Positions 50,837-59,675 of a stretch of DNA of 64,000 nucleotides are shown here, in pieces. The notes beneath the pieces are model-generated. The model was not told the origin of the DNA, made no database searches, and worked only from the letters and a program-made list of their open reading frames with translations. The position numbers were made by a program, and so were the translations under genes. Origin of the DNA: Bacteroidetes bacterium GWF2_41_31 (GTDB lineage Bacteria; Bacteroidota; Bacteroidia; Bacteroidales; F082); NCBI GenBank assembly GCA_001769215.1, contig MEOL01000009.1, forward strand, positions 62,001 through 126,000. The letters are read 5' to 3'. The first letter of the stretch is position 1; each line of letters begins with the position of its first letter.

Positions 50837-51457
50837 TTAATCCCTGACCCTTTCCCATAGTTTAGTTGTTTGATTATATTGTTTAAGTATTTTGGCAGGA
50901 TTTCCACCAACGATAGAGTAGGGCGGTACAGATTTCACTACAACCGATCCGGCCGCCACAATGCTGTGTTTTCCTATGGTTACTCCGGCGGTGATAACGG
51001 CATTGGCGCCAATCCAAACTTCATCTTCCACCACGATTGGTTTAGTCGAAATGGCCTGGTCGCTGATGGGCAGGCTGATATTTTCGTAGCCATGATTTAA
51101 CCCGGAAAGCACGATGTTTTGAGCGAACATGATATCGTTCCCGATGGTTATCGGGCCAATAAGTGTATTTCCGAGCCCAATCCTGACTCGATCTCCAATC
51201 AGCACGGCTCCAACACCATTGTTGATGGTGGAAAAATCCTCGATGGTTGAATTATCGCCCAAGGAAAAATAATTAAATGGCATTACATCCATGCGCACAC
51301 TGTGTCGTATGAGCGATCCTTTCCCTTTGTGGTGCTTGAAAGGATTAATAAATAGTTTTACCCATAACCGGGGCCTGGCCTGATTTTTAGGCATTAACAA
51401 ATACAGAGCCAGTTTTTTTAGCTTCGGATTTGATTTTATTTTTGAAACTATTTCCAT
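50837..51457 (-). CDS. Hexapeptide-repeat acyltransferase (left-handed beta-helix)
   Basis: The 206-residue protein has the imperfect hexapeptide ladder of LbH acetyltransferases: GVGAVLIGDRVRIGLGNTLI, GPITIGNDIMFAQNIVLSGL and VWIGANAVITAGVTIGKHSIV, then AAGSVVVKSVPPYSIVGGNP. It probably acetylates a sugar hydroxyl using acetyl-CoA. It lies 5 bp after the glycosyltransferase gene. The sugar cannot be deduced. Confidence 0.92.
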   Translation of the reverse strand: MEIVSKIKSNPKLKKLALYLLMPKNQARPRLWVKLFINPFKHHKGKGSLIRHSVRMDVMPFNYFSLGDNSTIEDFSTINNGVGAVLIGDRVRIGLGNTLIGPITIGNDIMFAQNIVLSGLNHGYENISLPISDQAISTKPIVVEDEVWIGANAVITAGVTIGKHSIVAAGSVVVKSVPPYSIVGGNPAKILKQYNQTTKLWERVRD

Positions 51458-51462
51458 GGTTT

Positions 51463-52668
51463 TTATGCTTTTTCAATCTGTTCAATTCTTTTATAAATCT
51501 CATTAACATTGGCTTCCCATGTATGGCCGCGTGCAAATTTTTCTCTGGCTTTTTCCTTTTCAGGCGAGTTTTCATTTAGGGCTAAGTCCACCAGTGCGAG
51601 ATAATCTTCTTTGGTGACCGCCAAATAGGTGTATTCGGCAAAAACGCTCATGGCTTCAGTCTTGGTTGCAACCGTTGGTTTACCCATAGCAAGGTATTCA
51701 TCTATTTTGCGTGGATAATTTCCAATGGTTACTTCGTTGAGCTTTTGTGGGTTCAGCGCCACATCAAAATAATTAAGATAGGCAGGTAGTTCTTCCATTT
51801 GCTTGCTGCCAAGGAAAAATACGTTGGTCTGTTGGTGCAATTCACTGGCCGAAAAGGCTTCATCTTCAGGACCAACAAAAACGAAACTATAATCGGGACG
51901 GCTTTTGGCAAGAAATTCAAGCACTTCTATGTCTAACCGAAGGTTAAATAGGACGCCAATATAGCCAATAATGGGTTTTTTTAATGCCAATATGGGTTCC
52001 ATATCCAAAGGTGGTTTATCAATCAGTTTCTTGTCGAAAATGCTGACATCGCAACCCTGCCCCACATAAAAGGAATTTGGGTTAAAACGTTGTGCCAATT
52101 CAGCCAGATAAGTTGAGTTGGCAACCACCAGATCGGATTTAGCCATGAGCGCAGCCTCTATTCTGATGCCCTGAGTTTTCCAAAAATCAACGGCGATCAT
52201 GTTATCACGTGTATAATAGACGTATGTTTTTGCTCCAATGTTTTCTTTAAGGTAGAAACTACGAAACATATCGGTATCGTTAAAAACGATTATATCAGTA
52301 AAAACAAGTCGTTTGATGGCTTTATTGACTTCTTTGGCGAGTCGTTTATTGTTGATCTTGTTCAGGATGTCGAATAGCCAATTTGCAGGAAGTTGGCTGA
52401 TGGATTCGAGGACGGTTGCAGGGTACAATGTCCAGAAATTATCTTCCAGTTTCACCAGGTTGGGCTCATCGCTTTTCATTCGTTGTACCCTGTTTTGCAC
52501 GACCGAATCATTTTTATCGCGCCACATGGTAAACCTGTCGATGGGATAATTCACATAGAGAACCCGGTTGTTTTTAGCAAATTCATGAGCCAGGTTGATT
52601 ACATTGCTTCCAATTCGGCTGTCCAGGGCAGCAAGGCCTACGACGACAATATCTCTGTTCTTTATCAT
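51463..52668 (-). CDS. GT-B glycosyltransferase (TuaH-like)
   Basis: The 401-residue cytoplasmic enzyme has a GT-B fold. The N-terminal half starts DIVVVGLAALDSRIGSNVI, and the C-terminal half has LKKPIIGYIGVLFNLRLDIE, VFVGP and the donor-binding LNEVTIGNYPRKIDEYLAMG with KPTVATKTEA. It resembles TuaH-type enzymes in overall pattern. It transfers a sugar from a nucleotide donor onto the repeat unit; donor unknown. Intergenic gaps are 12 bp upstream and 5 bp downstream. Confidence 0.88.
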   Translation of the reverse strand: MIKNRDIVVVGLAALDSRIGSNVINLAHEFAKNNRVLYVNYPIDRFTMWRDKNDSVVQNRVQRMKSDEPNLVKLEDNFWTLYPATVLESISQLPANWLFDILNKINNKRLAKEVNKAIKRLVFTDIIVFNDTDMFRSFYLKENIGAKTYVYYTRDNMIAVDFWKTQGIRIEAALMAKSDLVVANSTYLAELAQRFNPNSFYVGQGCDVSIFDKKLIDKPPLDMEPILALKKPIIGYIGVLFNLRLDIEVLEFLAKSRPDYSFVFVGPEDEAFSASELHQQTNVFFLGSKQMEELPAYLNYFDVALNPQKLNEVTIGNYPRKIDEYLAMGKPTVATKTEAMSVFAEYTYLAVTKEDYLALVDLALNENSPEKEKAREKFARGHTWEANVNEIYKRIEQIEKA

Positions 52669-52680
52669 TTTTCCAACTAA

Positions 52681-53835
52681 TTAGTAATGATTATTGTACA
52701 CTTCATGGTATAATTTCAATACATCTTCAGCCATGTGCTTCCATGAAAACTTTTCTGCCTGCAGGAGGCCTTTTTTTCTTAAGTCATCTCTTAAAATGCT
52801 GTCGGACAATAGTTTTTCAATACCTACAGTAATTTCTTCTGGTTTATATGGATCTACAATGTAGGCTGCGTTACCCGAAACTTCGGGCATGGAGGAGGTG
52901 TTGGAGGTAATCATGGGAGTTCCGCACCGCATGGCTTCCAACATCGGTATTCCAAAACTTTCACGCAATGAGGGGTATAAGAAAACTTTACACAGGTTGT
53001 AAATAGCAGGTAAATCGGTATTTACAACATATCCTGTAAGTATAATCCGTTCAATCAACGCCTTGTCACCGATATCAGATAGGATTTTCTCAAGAGAGGC
53101 TCGTTCGTAATCCAACATAACGAGATAGAGATCAGGATCCCTGGTCTTTTTTAAGTAATCAGAAAAGGCTTTTAAAGTACCCGGGGTGTTTTTCTTGGGG
53201 TCGGTATTTCCCAAAAAGAACAGAAACCGATCGGGGAGATGGTATTTGGTTTTTACACGTTGGAGTTCATTTTGATTGGTGATAGGAATAAAATGTTCGC
53301 TTACTCCGTTGTATATGGCGACTAGCCGGTTATCATCATGAGAAATACCAAAGAAATCAGCGATTCGATTTTTTTCAAACTTGGAGACGGTAATGATTTT
53401 ATCACTTTTTTTCACGATGGAGGGTACAACAAACCTTCGGTACATATTGCCTGTTTTCTGGTACCACGTTCCTGATTTCTTGAACAGGCTGATGCTTTCC
53501 ATGTAAATAATGTCATGCAGGGTTACAATCAGAGGAATGTCGGAACAAACAGGAGCTGTATTGCTGGTACAATGCAGTATGTGACAACCCTCTTGTTTTG
53601 CGGCTTTTGGGAGCGCCCATTGTTCCCAGGTAGGGTAGGGCCCCCCTTTTAATTCAACAATTTTGAAATTGGATGTAGCCTTTAAAGTGGCTGTATCTTC
53701 GTCAGGTTTTACAAAAACAACATACTCGTTTTCATGGTCAAGTTTCTGAAGTTCATTAATTAACTCCAGTGCAACCATGTCCATACCATGTTTTTTTGTT
53801 CTTAACAACCGTTGTCCTTCGATCCCTATTTTCAT
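52681..53835 (-). CDS. Family 4 glycosyltransferase
   Basis: The 384-residue GT-B enzyme begins MKIGIEGQRLLRTKKHGMDM and has the GT4 core: FLFFLGNTDPKKNTPGTLKA, the E-x7-E motif in RESFGIPMLEAMRCG and TPMITSNTSSMPEV. These enzymes use nucleotide sugars or mannosyl donors with retention of configuration. Full length. It lies 11 bp after the GT2 gene at 53847 and is soluble or membrane-associated. Confidence 0.92.
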   Translation of the reverse strand: MKIGIEGQRLLRTKKHGMDMVALELINELQKLDHENEYVVFVKPDEDTATLKATSNFKIVELKGGPYPTWEQWALPKAAKQEGCHILHCTSNTAPVCSDIPLIVTLHDIIYMESISLFKKSGTWYQKTGNMYRRFVVPSIVKKSDKIITVSKFEKNRIADFFGISHDDNRLVAIYNGVSEHFIPITNQNELQRVKTKYHLPDRFLFFLGNTDPKKNTPGTLKAFSDYLKKTRDPDLYLVMLDYERASLEKILSDIGDKALIERIILTGYVVNTDLPAIYNLCKVFLYPSLRESFGIPMLEAMRCGTPMITSNTSSMPEVSGNAAYIVDPYKPEEITVGIEKLLSDSILRDDLRKKGLLQAEKFSWKHMAEDVLKLYHEVYNNHY

Positions 53836-53846
53836 TGGTTTTGGTA

Positions 53847-55043
53847 TTATTTTCTTTTCTTTTTAATTTGAAAGGCATTGTACGTGTGCTTTGTGTGAAT
53901 AAAGCGTTCGTTAGCCTTGTGCATTCTCAATAATGAACCGACCATCGACATGAAACCAATGGGAAGTGCCCACATGGCATTTAATGTCCTAAAAGTATAA
54001 AATTTCCCGGGTATGGCGAACGCAAATACTAAAATTAACAAAACGAAGTCAAATGTCCAGAATAAATTCCACGGGTAGAAGTTAAATATCCAGCTGGTGA
54101 AGGTAAGGAAAAAGAGCAATCCAAGTAACAATATCCTGGGTAATTGCATGTATTGTAGCGATTTAAAAAAGTATTCATAATTATTTTCCCTAACCATCAT
54201 CTTAAATGAAGGAAGCAGGTTTTTTCCGAAAAAATGAAATTGAGCAGAAAGCCAACGGCGGCGTTGTTTGCCAAAAACCTGGGCATTTTGCACTTTTTCG
54301 TCATAAACAAGGGCATCGGGGAGGTACTCGATGGTCATTTTTTTAGAAAAAATCCTCATTTCTATTTCCTTATCAAAACCACCCACCACTTCAACCTCTG
54401 CAATCATCTCTTTAAAAAACGAAAAATCAAATGCCATGGCACTGCCAATCAAGGTAGAAGAAAATCCCAGAACGCGTTGTCCATACCTGAAGATATGGTT
54501 GTTTATTTCCTCACTTATGGCATCCAGAATGGCAAAGTTGGTGTTGGTATTTTTGGCTACCCTATGTCCCTGAACAGCAATAAATCCATTGCTGAATGCA
54601 GCGTTAAGTTGTTGTAAAAAGTCGGGGGCCATGAGGTTATCGGCATCCAGTATGCAGGCAACATCATAATCGCCTGTTAGCTGTTCGAAGGCATATTTCA
54701 AAGCCCTGGATTTGGTGCTGATTTCGAAATCCTTTGCCAGCACGATGGCCTTTGTCATTTTTAACAGCTCTATGGTTTCAGGTCGAAATTTATCCGCGAT
54801 AACCACCACATCAAATTTTTCGGCCGGATATTGTTGCTTCAGTGCATCTGTTACAACTTCTATGATTACTTCATCTTCCTGATATGCAGGTATTAGCACT
54901 ACAAACTCGCGTTGTACTTGATCTTTTGCCTTTGGAGGGGTATAGGTGAACAGGCTTGCAAATGAAAAAAGGAGCAGCATCAATATTGTTCCCGTAACAT
55001 ATATAAACAGCACTATTTGAATGATTAACAGAATTGTTCCCAT
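53847..55043 (-). CDS. Membrane-bound family 2 glycosyltransferase, copy B1
   Basis: The 398-residue enzyme has an N-terminal membrane helix, a GT-A domain (VVIADKFRPETIEL, CILDADNLMAPDFLQQL), a catalytic acid in GGFDKEIEMRIF, the donor/acceptor motif QRRRWLSAQ, and two or three C-terminal helices. It closely resembles the gene at 55976, with the same domain order and shared phrases such as ALKQQYPAEKFDVVVIADKF and AVQGHRVAKNTNTNFAILDA. It is one half of the duplicated A-B gene pair. Confidence 0.92.
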   Translation of the reverse strand: MGTILLIIQIVLFIYVTGTILMLLLFSFASLFTYTPPKAKDQVQREFVVLIPAYQEDEVIIEVVTDALKQQYPAEKFDVVVIADKFRPETIELLKMTKAIVLAKDFEISTKSRALKYAFEQLTGDYDVACILDADNLMAPDFLQQLNAAFSNGFIAVQGHRVAKNTNTNFAILDAISEEINNHIFRYGQRVLGFSSTLIGSAMAFDFSFFKEMIAEVEVVGGFDKEIEMRIFSKKMTIEYLPDALVYDEKVQNAQVFGKQRRRWLSAQFHFFGKNLLPSFKMMVRENNYEYFFKSLQYMQLPRILLLGLLFFLTFTSWIFNFYPWNLFWTFDFVLLILVFAFAIPGKFYTFRTLNAMWALPIGFMSMVGSLLRMHKANERFIHTKHTYNAFQIKKKRK

Positions 55044-55046
55044 AAA

Positions 55047-55976
55047 TTAAAGGCTTGGATTTTCATGAATTTCTGACGAGAACGCATTTTTGATATTCCA
55101 GCCAATGGCCTGGTAATAAGCTAGAAAAAGTTGAAGTTTACCTTTTATCAGGAACTTGAAAGCATTTTTTGGTATTGCGATCAATAATTGATAGAAAAGG
55201 GCGTAGATAAATTCTTTCCCATGAATATTTCTTCGTAGATAAACCAAACGGTTTCTGTTTTGATAATATATTTTCATTACACTTAACCGCCCGGTCGATA
55301 CTGACTCCTTGTGCAACACATAAGAGTTGTGAACGTAAAACATTTTGTATCCGGCCTTGCGAATACGAGCGCACCAATCAGCTTCTTCATAATAAAGAAA
55401 AAAAATATACGACATCAGCCCAATTTCCCTAACCACACGCATGGGCACCATCATAGCCGCCCCATGGGTAAAAGGGGTTTCCCTATCCTGATCATATTGT
55501 CCTTTGTCTTTTTCCCAATAACCGATGGCTGCATTCCGCATGGTTACCGGGTTAAAAGGGGTAAATCCGGCAAACTGCAATGTGTCGGGCTGATAATAGA
55601 ATTTTATTTTTGGGCTTACTGCACCAATTCCCTGGTTGTTTTCCAGTTTATTAACCAGAGGTTCAATAAATCCTACAGGTACTTCGATGTCGTTATTCAG
55701 CAACATCACATAATCACCTTTCGCCCGCATCAATCCAAAATTATTGCCCGCAGCAAATCCATAATTGATTGGGTTTTTGATGAATACAATATTAGGAAAT
55801 CGCTGTTTTATGATGTCGGGGTCGTCTTCGGTAGAATTGTTGTCCACTACAATCACTTCAAAGTTTGGATAAGTAATTTTGTTGAGTGACGCAATCAAGG
55901 CACAGGTAACTTCCGATTGATTGAAGTTGACCGTGATGATGGATACCAGTGGATAATATTTCCTACTTGCAGCCAT
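55047..55976 (-). CDS. Family 2 glycosyltransferase (WbbL/rhamnosyltransferase-like), copy A1
   Basis: The 309-residue enzyme has a GT-A core with VSIITVNFNQSEVTC, VIVVDNNSTEDDP, YGFAAGNNFGLMRAKGDYV, the metal-binding LLNNDIEV and YYEEADWCARIRKAGYKM. It lacks large C-terminal membrane bundles except a short hydrophobic part. This is the usual shape of rhamnosyl- or related transferases of the cytoplasmic repeat-unit assembly. It overlaps the next upstream gene by one base (TAATG at 55976). It is a duplicate of 57220. Confidence 0.92.
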   Translation of the reverse strand: MAASRKYYPLVSIITVNFNQSEVTCALIASLNKITYPNFEVIVVDNNSTEDDPDIIKQRFPNIVFIKNPINYGFAAGNNFGLMRAKGDYVMLLNNDIEVPVGFIEPLVNKLENNQGIGAVSPKIKFYYQPDTLQFAGFTPFNPVTMRNAAIGYWEKDKGQYDQDRETPFTHGAAMMVPMRVVREIGLMSYIFFLYYEEADWCARIRKAGYKMFYVHNSYVLHKESVSTGRLSVMKIYYQNRNRLVYLRRNIHGKEFIYALFYQLLIAIPKNAFKFLIKGKLQLFLAYYQAIGWNIKNAFSSEIHENPSL

Positions 55977-57217
55977 TATTGACCCTTGTTGGATGAAGGG
56001 GGCGAACTATCGGCATGACCATGACTTGTGTGAAGGAACTTTTTACTTGCACCTTTAATTTTTAACAGGCTGATCACCATCAAAATAAATCCTTGTGGTA
56101 CCCGCAACAAGGCACGGTAGGTGCGTTTATTATAGAATTTTTTTGGAATTGAAAATAGGAGCGCGAGTACTGTAAAAATAAACAACAATAACCAGGCATA
56201 AGTACCCGGGACAAAAAATTGGCTAACAGAAGCAGGGGCGAGCCATTGGACGGCTGCAATAACGACTGTTAAGATGAACAGTACCCCTGTAAGCAATATC
56301 CGTGGCGGTTGTATCATTTGCAACACCTTATCGAAGTAGTCAAAGTTACCTTTGGTAAACAATTGAGATAATCCGTCGAAGAAATGACTTTTAAAATAGT
56401 CGAGTTGCGCAGCTATCCAGCGGCGCCGTTGGTTTACAAATACATCTGACTTCTGTGTTTTTTCATCATAAATGATGGCATCATCCGCGTATTCAATTTT
56501 AATGCCCCGGCGAATAATTTTCAATTCTACCTCTTTGTCTTCACCAACCGAATCTACTGTAGCCATAGTAGTTTTAAACAATTGGTAATCAAGCCCCATA
56601 CCTGAACCTATCAAAGCTGATGACATGCCGAGTACGCGGTGTCCTTTTCTGAAAATATGGTTGTTTATCTCCTCGCTCAGACCATCCAATATGGCGAAAC
56701 TGGCGTTGAGATTTAACGCGGTGCGATGACCCTGGACGGCCATAAATCCCCGGTCGAAGGCCGAATTGATAATTGAAAGCACATCTGGTTCCATGATATT
56801 ATCGGCATCCAGGATAAAGGCAACATCATAATTGTCACCAATTACTTCCATACATTTATTGAGTGCTTTTGATTTTTTGCTTACTTCAAAAACAACTTCA
56901 ATCACCCGAATAGGCAATTTGTTTAATTGATCTATGGTTTCTTTTGAAAAATGATCGGCAATCACTATAACTTCATAATGATCTGCCGGGTAATTTTGTT
57001 TTAATGCCTGTTTGGCCACATTCACAATCACGGCATCCTCTTTGTAACCGGGAATGAGTACCGCGAACTTTCGCAGTTTCGATACCATTGAATCGGACCG
57101 AACTTGTTTGTAATACAAACCCGCTGTTGCATAGATAAAAATATAGGCGGTAGCCAATACCAGATAAGCAAAAAGAACATATTCAATCAGGTGGATGAGG
57201 AGGAGAATGATTTCCAT
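55976..57217 (-). CDS. Membrane-bound family 2 glycosyltransferase, copy B2
   Basis: The 413-residue enzyme has an N-terminal membrane helix (about 5-30), a GT-A domain with VIVIADHFSKETIDQL, FILDADNIMEPDVL and SVGEDKEVELKI (catalytic acids), the QRRRWIAAQ motif and C-terminal helices. It is paralogous to the gene at 53847. A Ser/His-rich tail (HTSHGHADSSPPSSNKGQ) is extra. It follows the A2 copy after 2 bp. Confidence 0.92.
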   Translation of the reverse strand: MEIILLLIHLIEYVLFAYLVLATAYIFIYATAGLYYKQVRSDSMVSKLRKFAVLIPGYKEDAVIVNVAKQALKQNYPADHYEVIVIADHFSKETIDQLNKLPIRVIEVVFEVSKKSKALNKCMEVIGDNYDVAFILDADNIMEPDVLSIINSAFDRGFMAVQGHRTALNLNASFAILDGLSEEINNHIFRKGHRVLGMSSALIGSGMGLDYQLFKTTMATVDSVGEDKEVELKIIRRGIKIEYADDAIIYDEKTQKSDVFVNQRRRWIAAQLDYFKSHFFDGLSQLFTKGNFDYFDKVLQMIQPPRILLTGVLFILTVVIAAVQWLAPASVSQFFVPGTYAWLLLFIFTVLALLFSIPKKFYNKRTYRALLRVPQGFILMVISLLKIKGASKKFLHTSHGHADSSPPSSNKGQ

Positions 57218-57219
57218 AA

Positions 57220-58164
57220 TTAGCTTTTAATCAGTTTTGGCATTTCGAATACGATTCCTTTTTGATGCGTTATGTTCCATCCAACTGCTTTCCAGAACGC
57301 CCACACCAAATCGGGGCGGCGTTTGATGAGAAAGCTGAGTGTAATTTTAGGTAAAGTTATAAAATTTAGGTAAAGAAAGCTTAATATTTTTTTATAGCCG
57401 TGTGTGTTCCTTCTGGCAAACAGAATTCGTCCACGGGTGAGGTAGTAAATTTGAAAAGGGCTGTTCTTTACAGTAGAAATACTTTCTTTATGAAGAACCA
57501 GTGAACTACCACAATAGTAAATTTGATACCCTGCTTTTTTAACGTGGGAGGCCCAATCGTGTTCCTCATAGTATAAAAAAAACACCTCGGCCATCATGCC
57601 TACTTCTTCAATTACTTTCATCGGAACCAGCATGGCAGCGCCAAAAATGGATCCCGTTTCGCTGGTATCGTTGAATTGACCAGTATCTTTTTCGCCAAAT
57701 CCGATGGCGAAATTACGGGTGGTTATCATGCTAAAAGGTGTAAAACCGGCAAATTGCAACACCTTCTCTGAATGAAAGTATTGTATCCGCGGGCTGACCA
57801 TCCCAATCTTTTTATTCGATTCCAGCAGGTTAACCAAGGGCTCCAGGAAACCGGGTTCTACTTCTGTATCGTTGTTGATAAACAGGACGTATTTACCTTT
57901 GCAGTAAGGCAAGGCAGCGTTGTTTCCACCTGCAAAGCCAAGATTATGACTTGTTTTCATCAACGTTACCCAGGGGAAATTTTGTTTTATTATCTCGGGA
58001 TTGTCGTTTGGAGAAGCATTATCTACAACAAAAACCTCGTAGTTAGGATAGCTTATTTGTTGAAAGGAATTAAGAAATTCGCAAGTTGCCCCCGATTGGT
58101 TAAAGTTGACAGTGACAACCGAAACCAATGGAAATGTGTGGTGTTCTGTGTGAGTAATCGACAT
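57220..58164 (-). CDS. Family 2 glycosyltransferase (WbbL-like), copy A2
   Basis: The 314-residue enzyme has VSVVTVNFNQSGATCE, FVVDNASPNDNPEIIKQNF, LGFAGGNNAALPYCKGKYV, the metal-binding FINNDTEVEPGF and YYEEHDWASHVKKAGYQI. It is a paralogue of 55047. ATG 58164 is the start; a TTG two codons earlier also opens the frame. It lies 9 bp after the polymerase gene. Confidence 0.92.
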   Translation of the reverse strand: MSITHTEHHTFPLVSVVTVNFNQSGATCEFLNSFQQISYPNYEVFVVDNASPNDNPEIIKQNFPWVTLMKTSHNLGFAGGNNAALPYCKGKYVLFINNDTEVEPGFLEPLVNLLESNKKIGMVSPRIQYFHSEKVLQFAGFTPFSMITTRNFAIGFGEKDTGQFNDTSETGSIFGAAMLVPMKVIEEVGMMAEVFFLYYEEHDWASHVKKAGYQIYYCGSSLVLHKESISTVKNSPFQIYYLTRGRILFARRNTHGYKKILSFLYLNFITLPKITLSFLIKRRPDLVWAFWKAVGWNITHQKGIVFEMPKLIKS

Positions 58165-58173
58165 ATTCAAAAA

Positions 58174-59670
58174 TTAATCCACCTGTTTATGAAAAGCTCT
58201 GGGAGATAGACCTTTAGATTCCAGATATGTATATTCCCTATCGAGCTGTTGTGCTATAAAGATAAATACCCAACTAAAATACACCAAAGCCCCGGTAGGC
58301 ATTTGACCTAAGACGCCATTGCCATAACTGGCACCCATTATTCCAATGTACCCTGCAAGCAGGGCACCCAGAATTCCAATAAGTTCCCTGTTTTTTATTC
58401 GCACCATAACCAGGTAAAAGCCTTTTAAGGCAATGAACGACAAGATAAACAGATGAAAAAACAGCCCTACAATGCCTTGTTCAGCCCAAATTTGCACGTA
58501 CCAGCTGTCTGTTGCCACATTGGCAAGAAATCCCTCAGGTGAAAATCGTTGTCCCCAGTTTCCTGCACTTCCTATTCCACCTCCAAAAGGTTTGTCGGCC
58601 AGATAGGTTTTAAGGATGGCCCTGTTTTGAAGCCGAACCTGGTAGGATGCATCATCTGTGGGACGAAAGGCCGTTCGCATACGGGCTATCTGGTAGTTGC
58701 TTTCTCCAATGTAGGTCATGGCGAAAAAAACATACATCACCGACATCACAAAACCTCCAATCAACAAAACCCGGACATTTTTACTCAGCACCAGGTAGGT
58801 AATGCCACCAATCATGGGTACAATCATGGCACCCCTGGTTCCGGAAATCATCATTCCCCATAGTCCCATGAATCCCATCAGAAAAAAGAAAATTTTATTG
58901 AACCTGCCTTTCATGGTTGTTGCGATGAGTATTCCAACAACGCCTGCCGCTCCTTGTGCTGCTCCGAACTGACCTGCATCGCTAAAAAAGGAAAAAATAC
59001 GAAGCCGGCCTAAAACGATGTGGGTGATACCACCAATGGTATCAATCCAAAACTGTTCCGCATAGTCAAGTCCAAGATACAGTTGCTGAAGTCCTTTTAA
59101 AGTGGCTATAATGGTAAAGGCTCCCCAGATATATAAAAAGTAGTACATGTATCGCAGCCGGTTGAAAAGCATGAGTCCTAATGGAACAATTAATACCGGA
59201 TACATCGACATCCCGCGCATGGCATAAAACCAGGCGGTCCTACTTAGTGCCTGGGGATTAGCAAGTTCCAGTACACCATAGGCAAACCAAAATGCAAGTA
59301 AATAGCTGATGTCGCGGTTGGCCTGATCAAAATTGATCCTGGAATAAAACTTTTTAAAAAATAAGGCCAGATAGGTGATCACAATCAATCCATCAATACT
59401 CAACCCCAAAGGTACGTTCATGATGTATCTCGTTAATCCAATGGCCAGAAACGACATGACAAGCAGTGTGAAAATTCCAATCTGTGGACTGTTGAACAAC
59501 CTGTTGAGGAAAAGGAGGGCAGGAATAAGCGCCACCAGTGCAACTGCCACAATTAACCCACCCCTGGCAATGATCAAAGCGAAAAGTACGGTCATTAACA
59601 ACAGGGTAATCACCACCAACGGATGTTGCAGCTTACTAGCCCCGACCATATTTTTTAAACGTGTAAACAT
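58174..59670 (-). CDS. O-antigen ligase/polymerase family membrane protein (Wzy/WaaL-like)
   Basis: The 498-residue protein has about twelve membrane helices and a large periplasmic loop before the last ones, which contains KPFGGGIGSAGNWGQRFSPE and TDSWYVQIWAEQGIVGLFF, the O-antigen ligase signature. In this operon a polymerase joining repeat units is most likely; a ligase is the alternative. Repeated G(T)RGAMIVPMIGG lies in the middle. It lies 5 bp after the flippase gene. Confidence 0.9.
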   Translation of the reverse strand: MFTRLKNMVGASKLQHPLVVITLLLMTVLFALIIARGGLIVAVALVALIPALLFLNRLFNSPQIGIFTLLVMSFLAIGLTRYIMNVPLGLSIDGLIVITYLALFFKKFYSRINFDQANRDISYLLAFWFAYGVLELANPQALSRTAWFYAMRGMSMYPVLIVPLGLMLFNRLRYMYYFLYIWGAFTIIATLKGLQQLYLGLDYAEQFWIDTIGGITHIVLGRLRIFSFFSDAGQFGAAQGAAGVVGILIATTMKGRFNKIFFFLMGFMGLWGMMISGTRGAMIVPMIGGITYLVLSKNVRVLLIGGFVMSVMYVFFAMTYIGESNYQIARMRTAFRPTDDASYQVRLQNRAILKTYLADKPFGGGIGSAGNWGQRFSPEGFLANVATDSWYVQIWAEQGIVGLFFHLFILSFIALKGFYLVMVRIKNRELIGILGALLAGYIGIMGASYGNGVLGQMPTGALVYFSWVFIFIAQQLDREYTYLESKGLSPRAFHKQVD

Positions 59671-59675
59671 GTTGG

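Noticed and set aside
55311-55889. 192-codon open frame antisense to a glycosyltransferase gene
   Set aside because: Shadow of the real GT2 gene, whose motifs are complete; no promoter or ribosome-binding site for the antisense frame.
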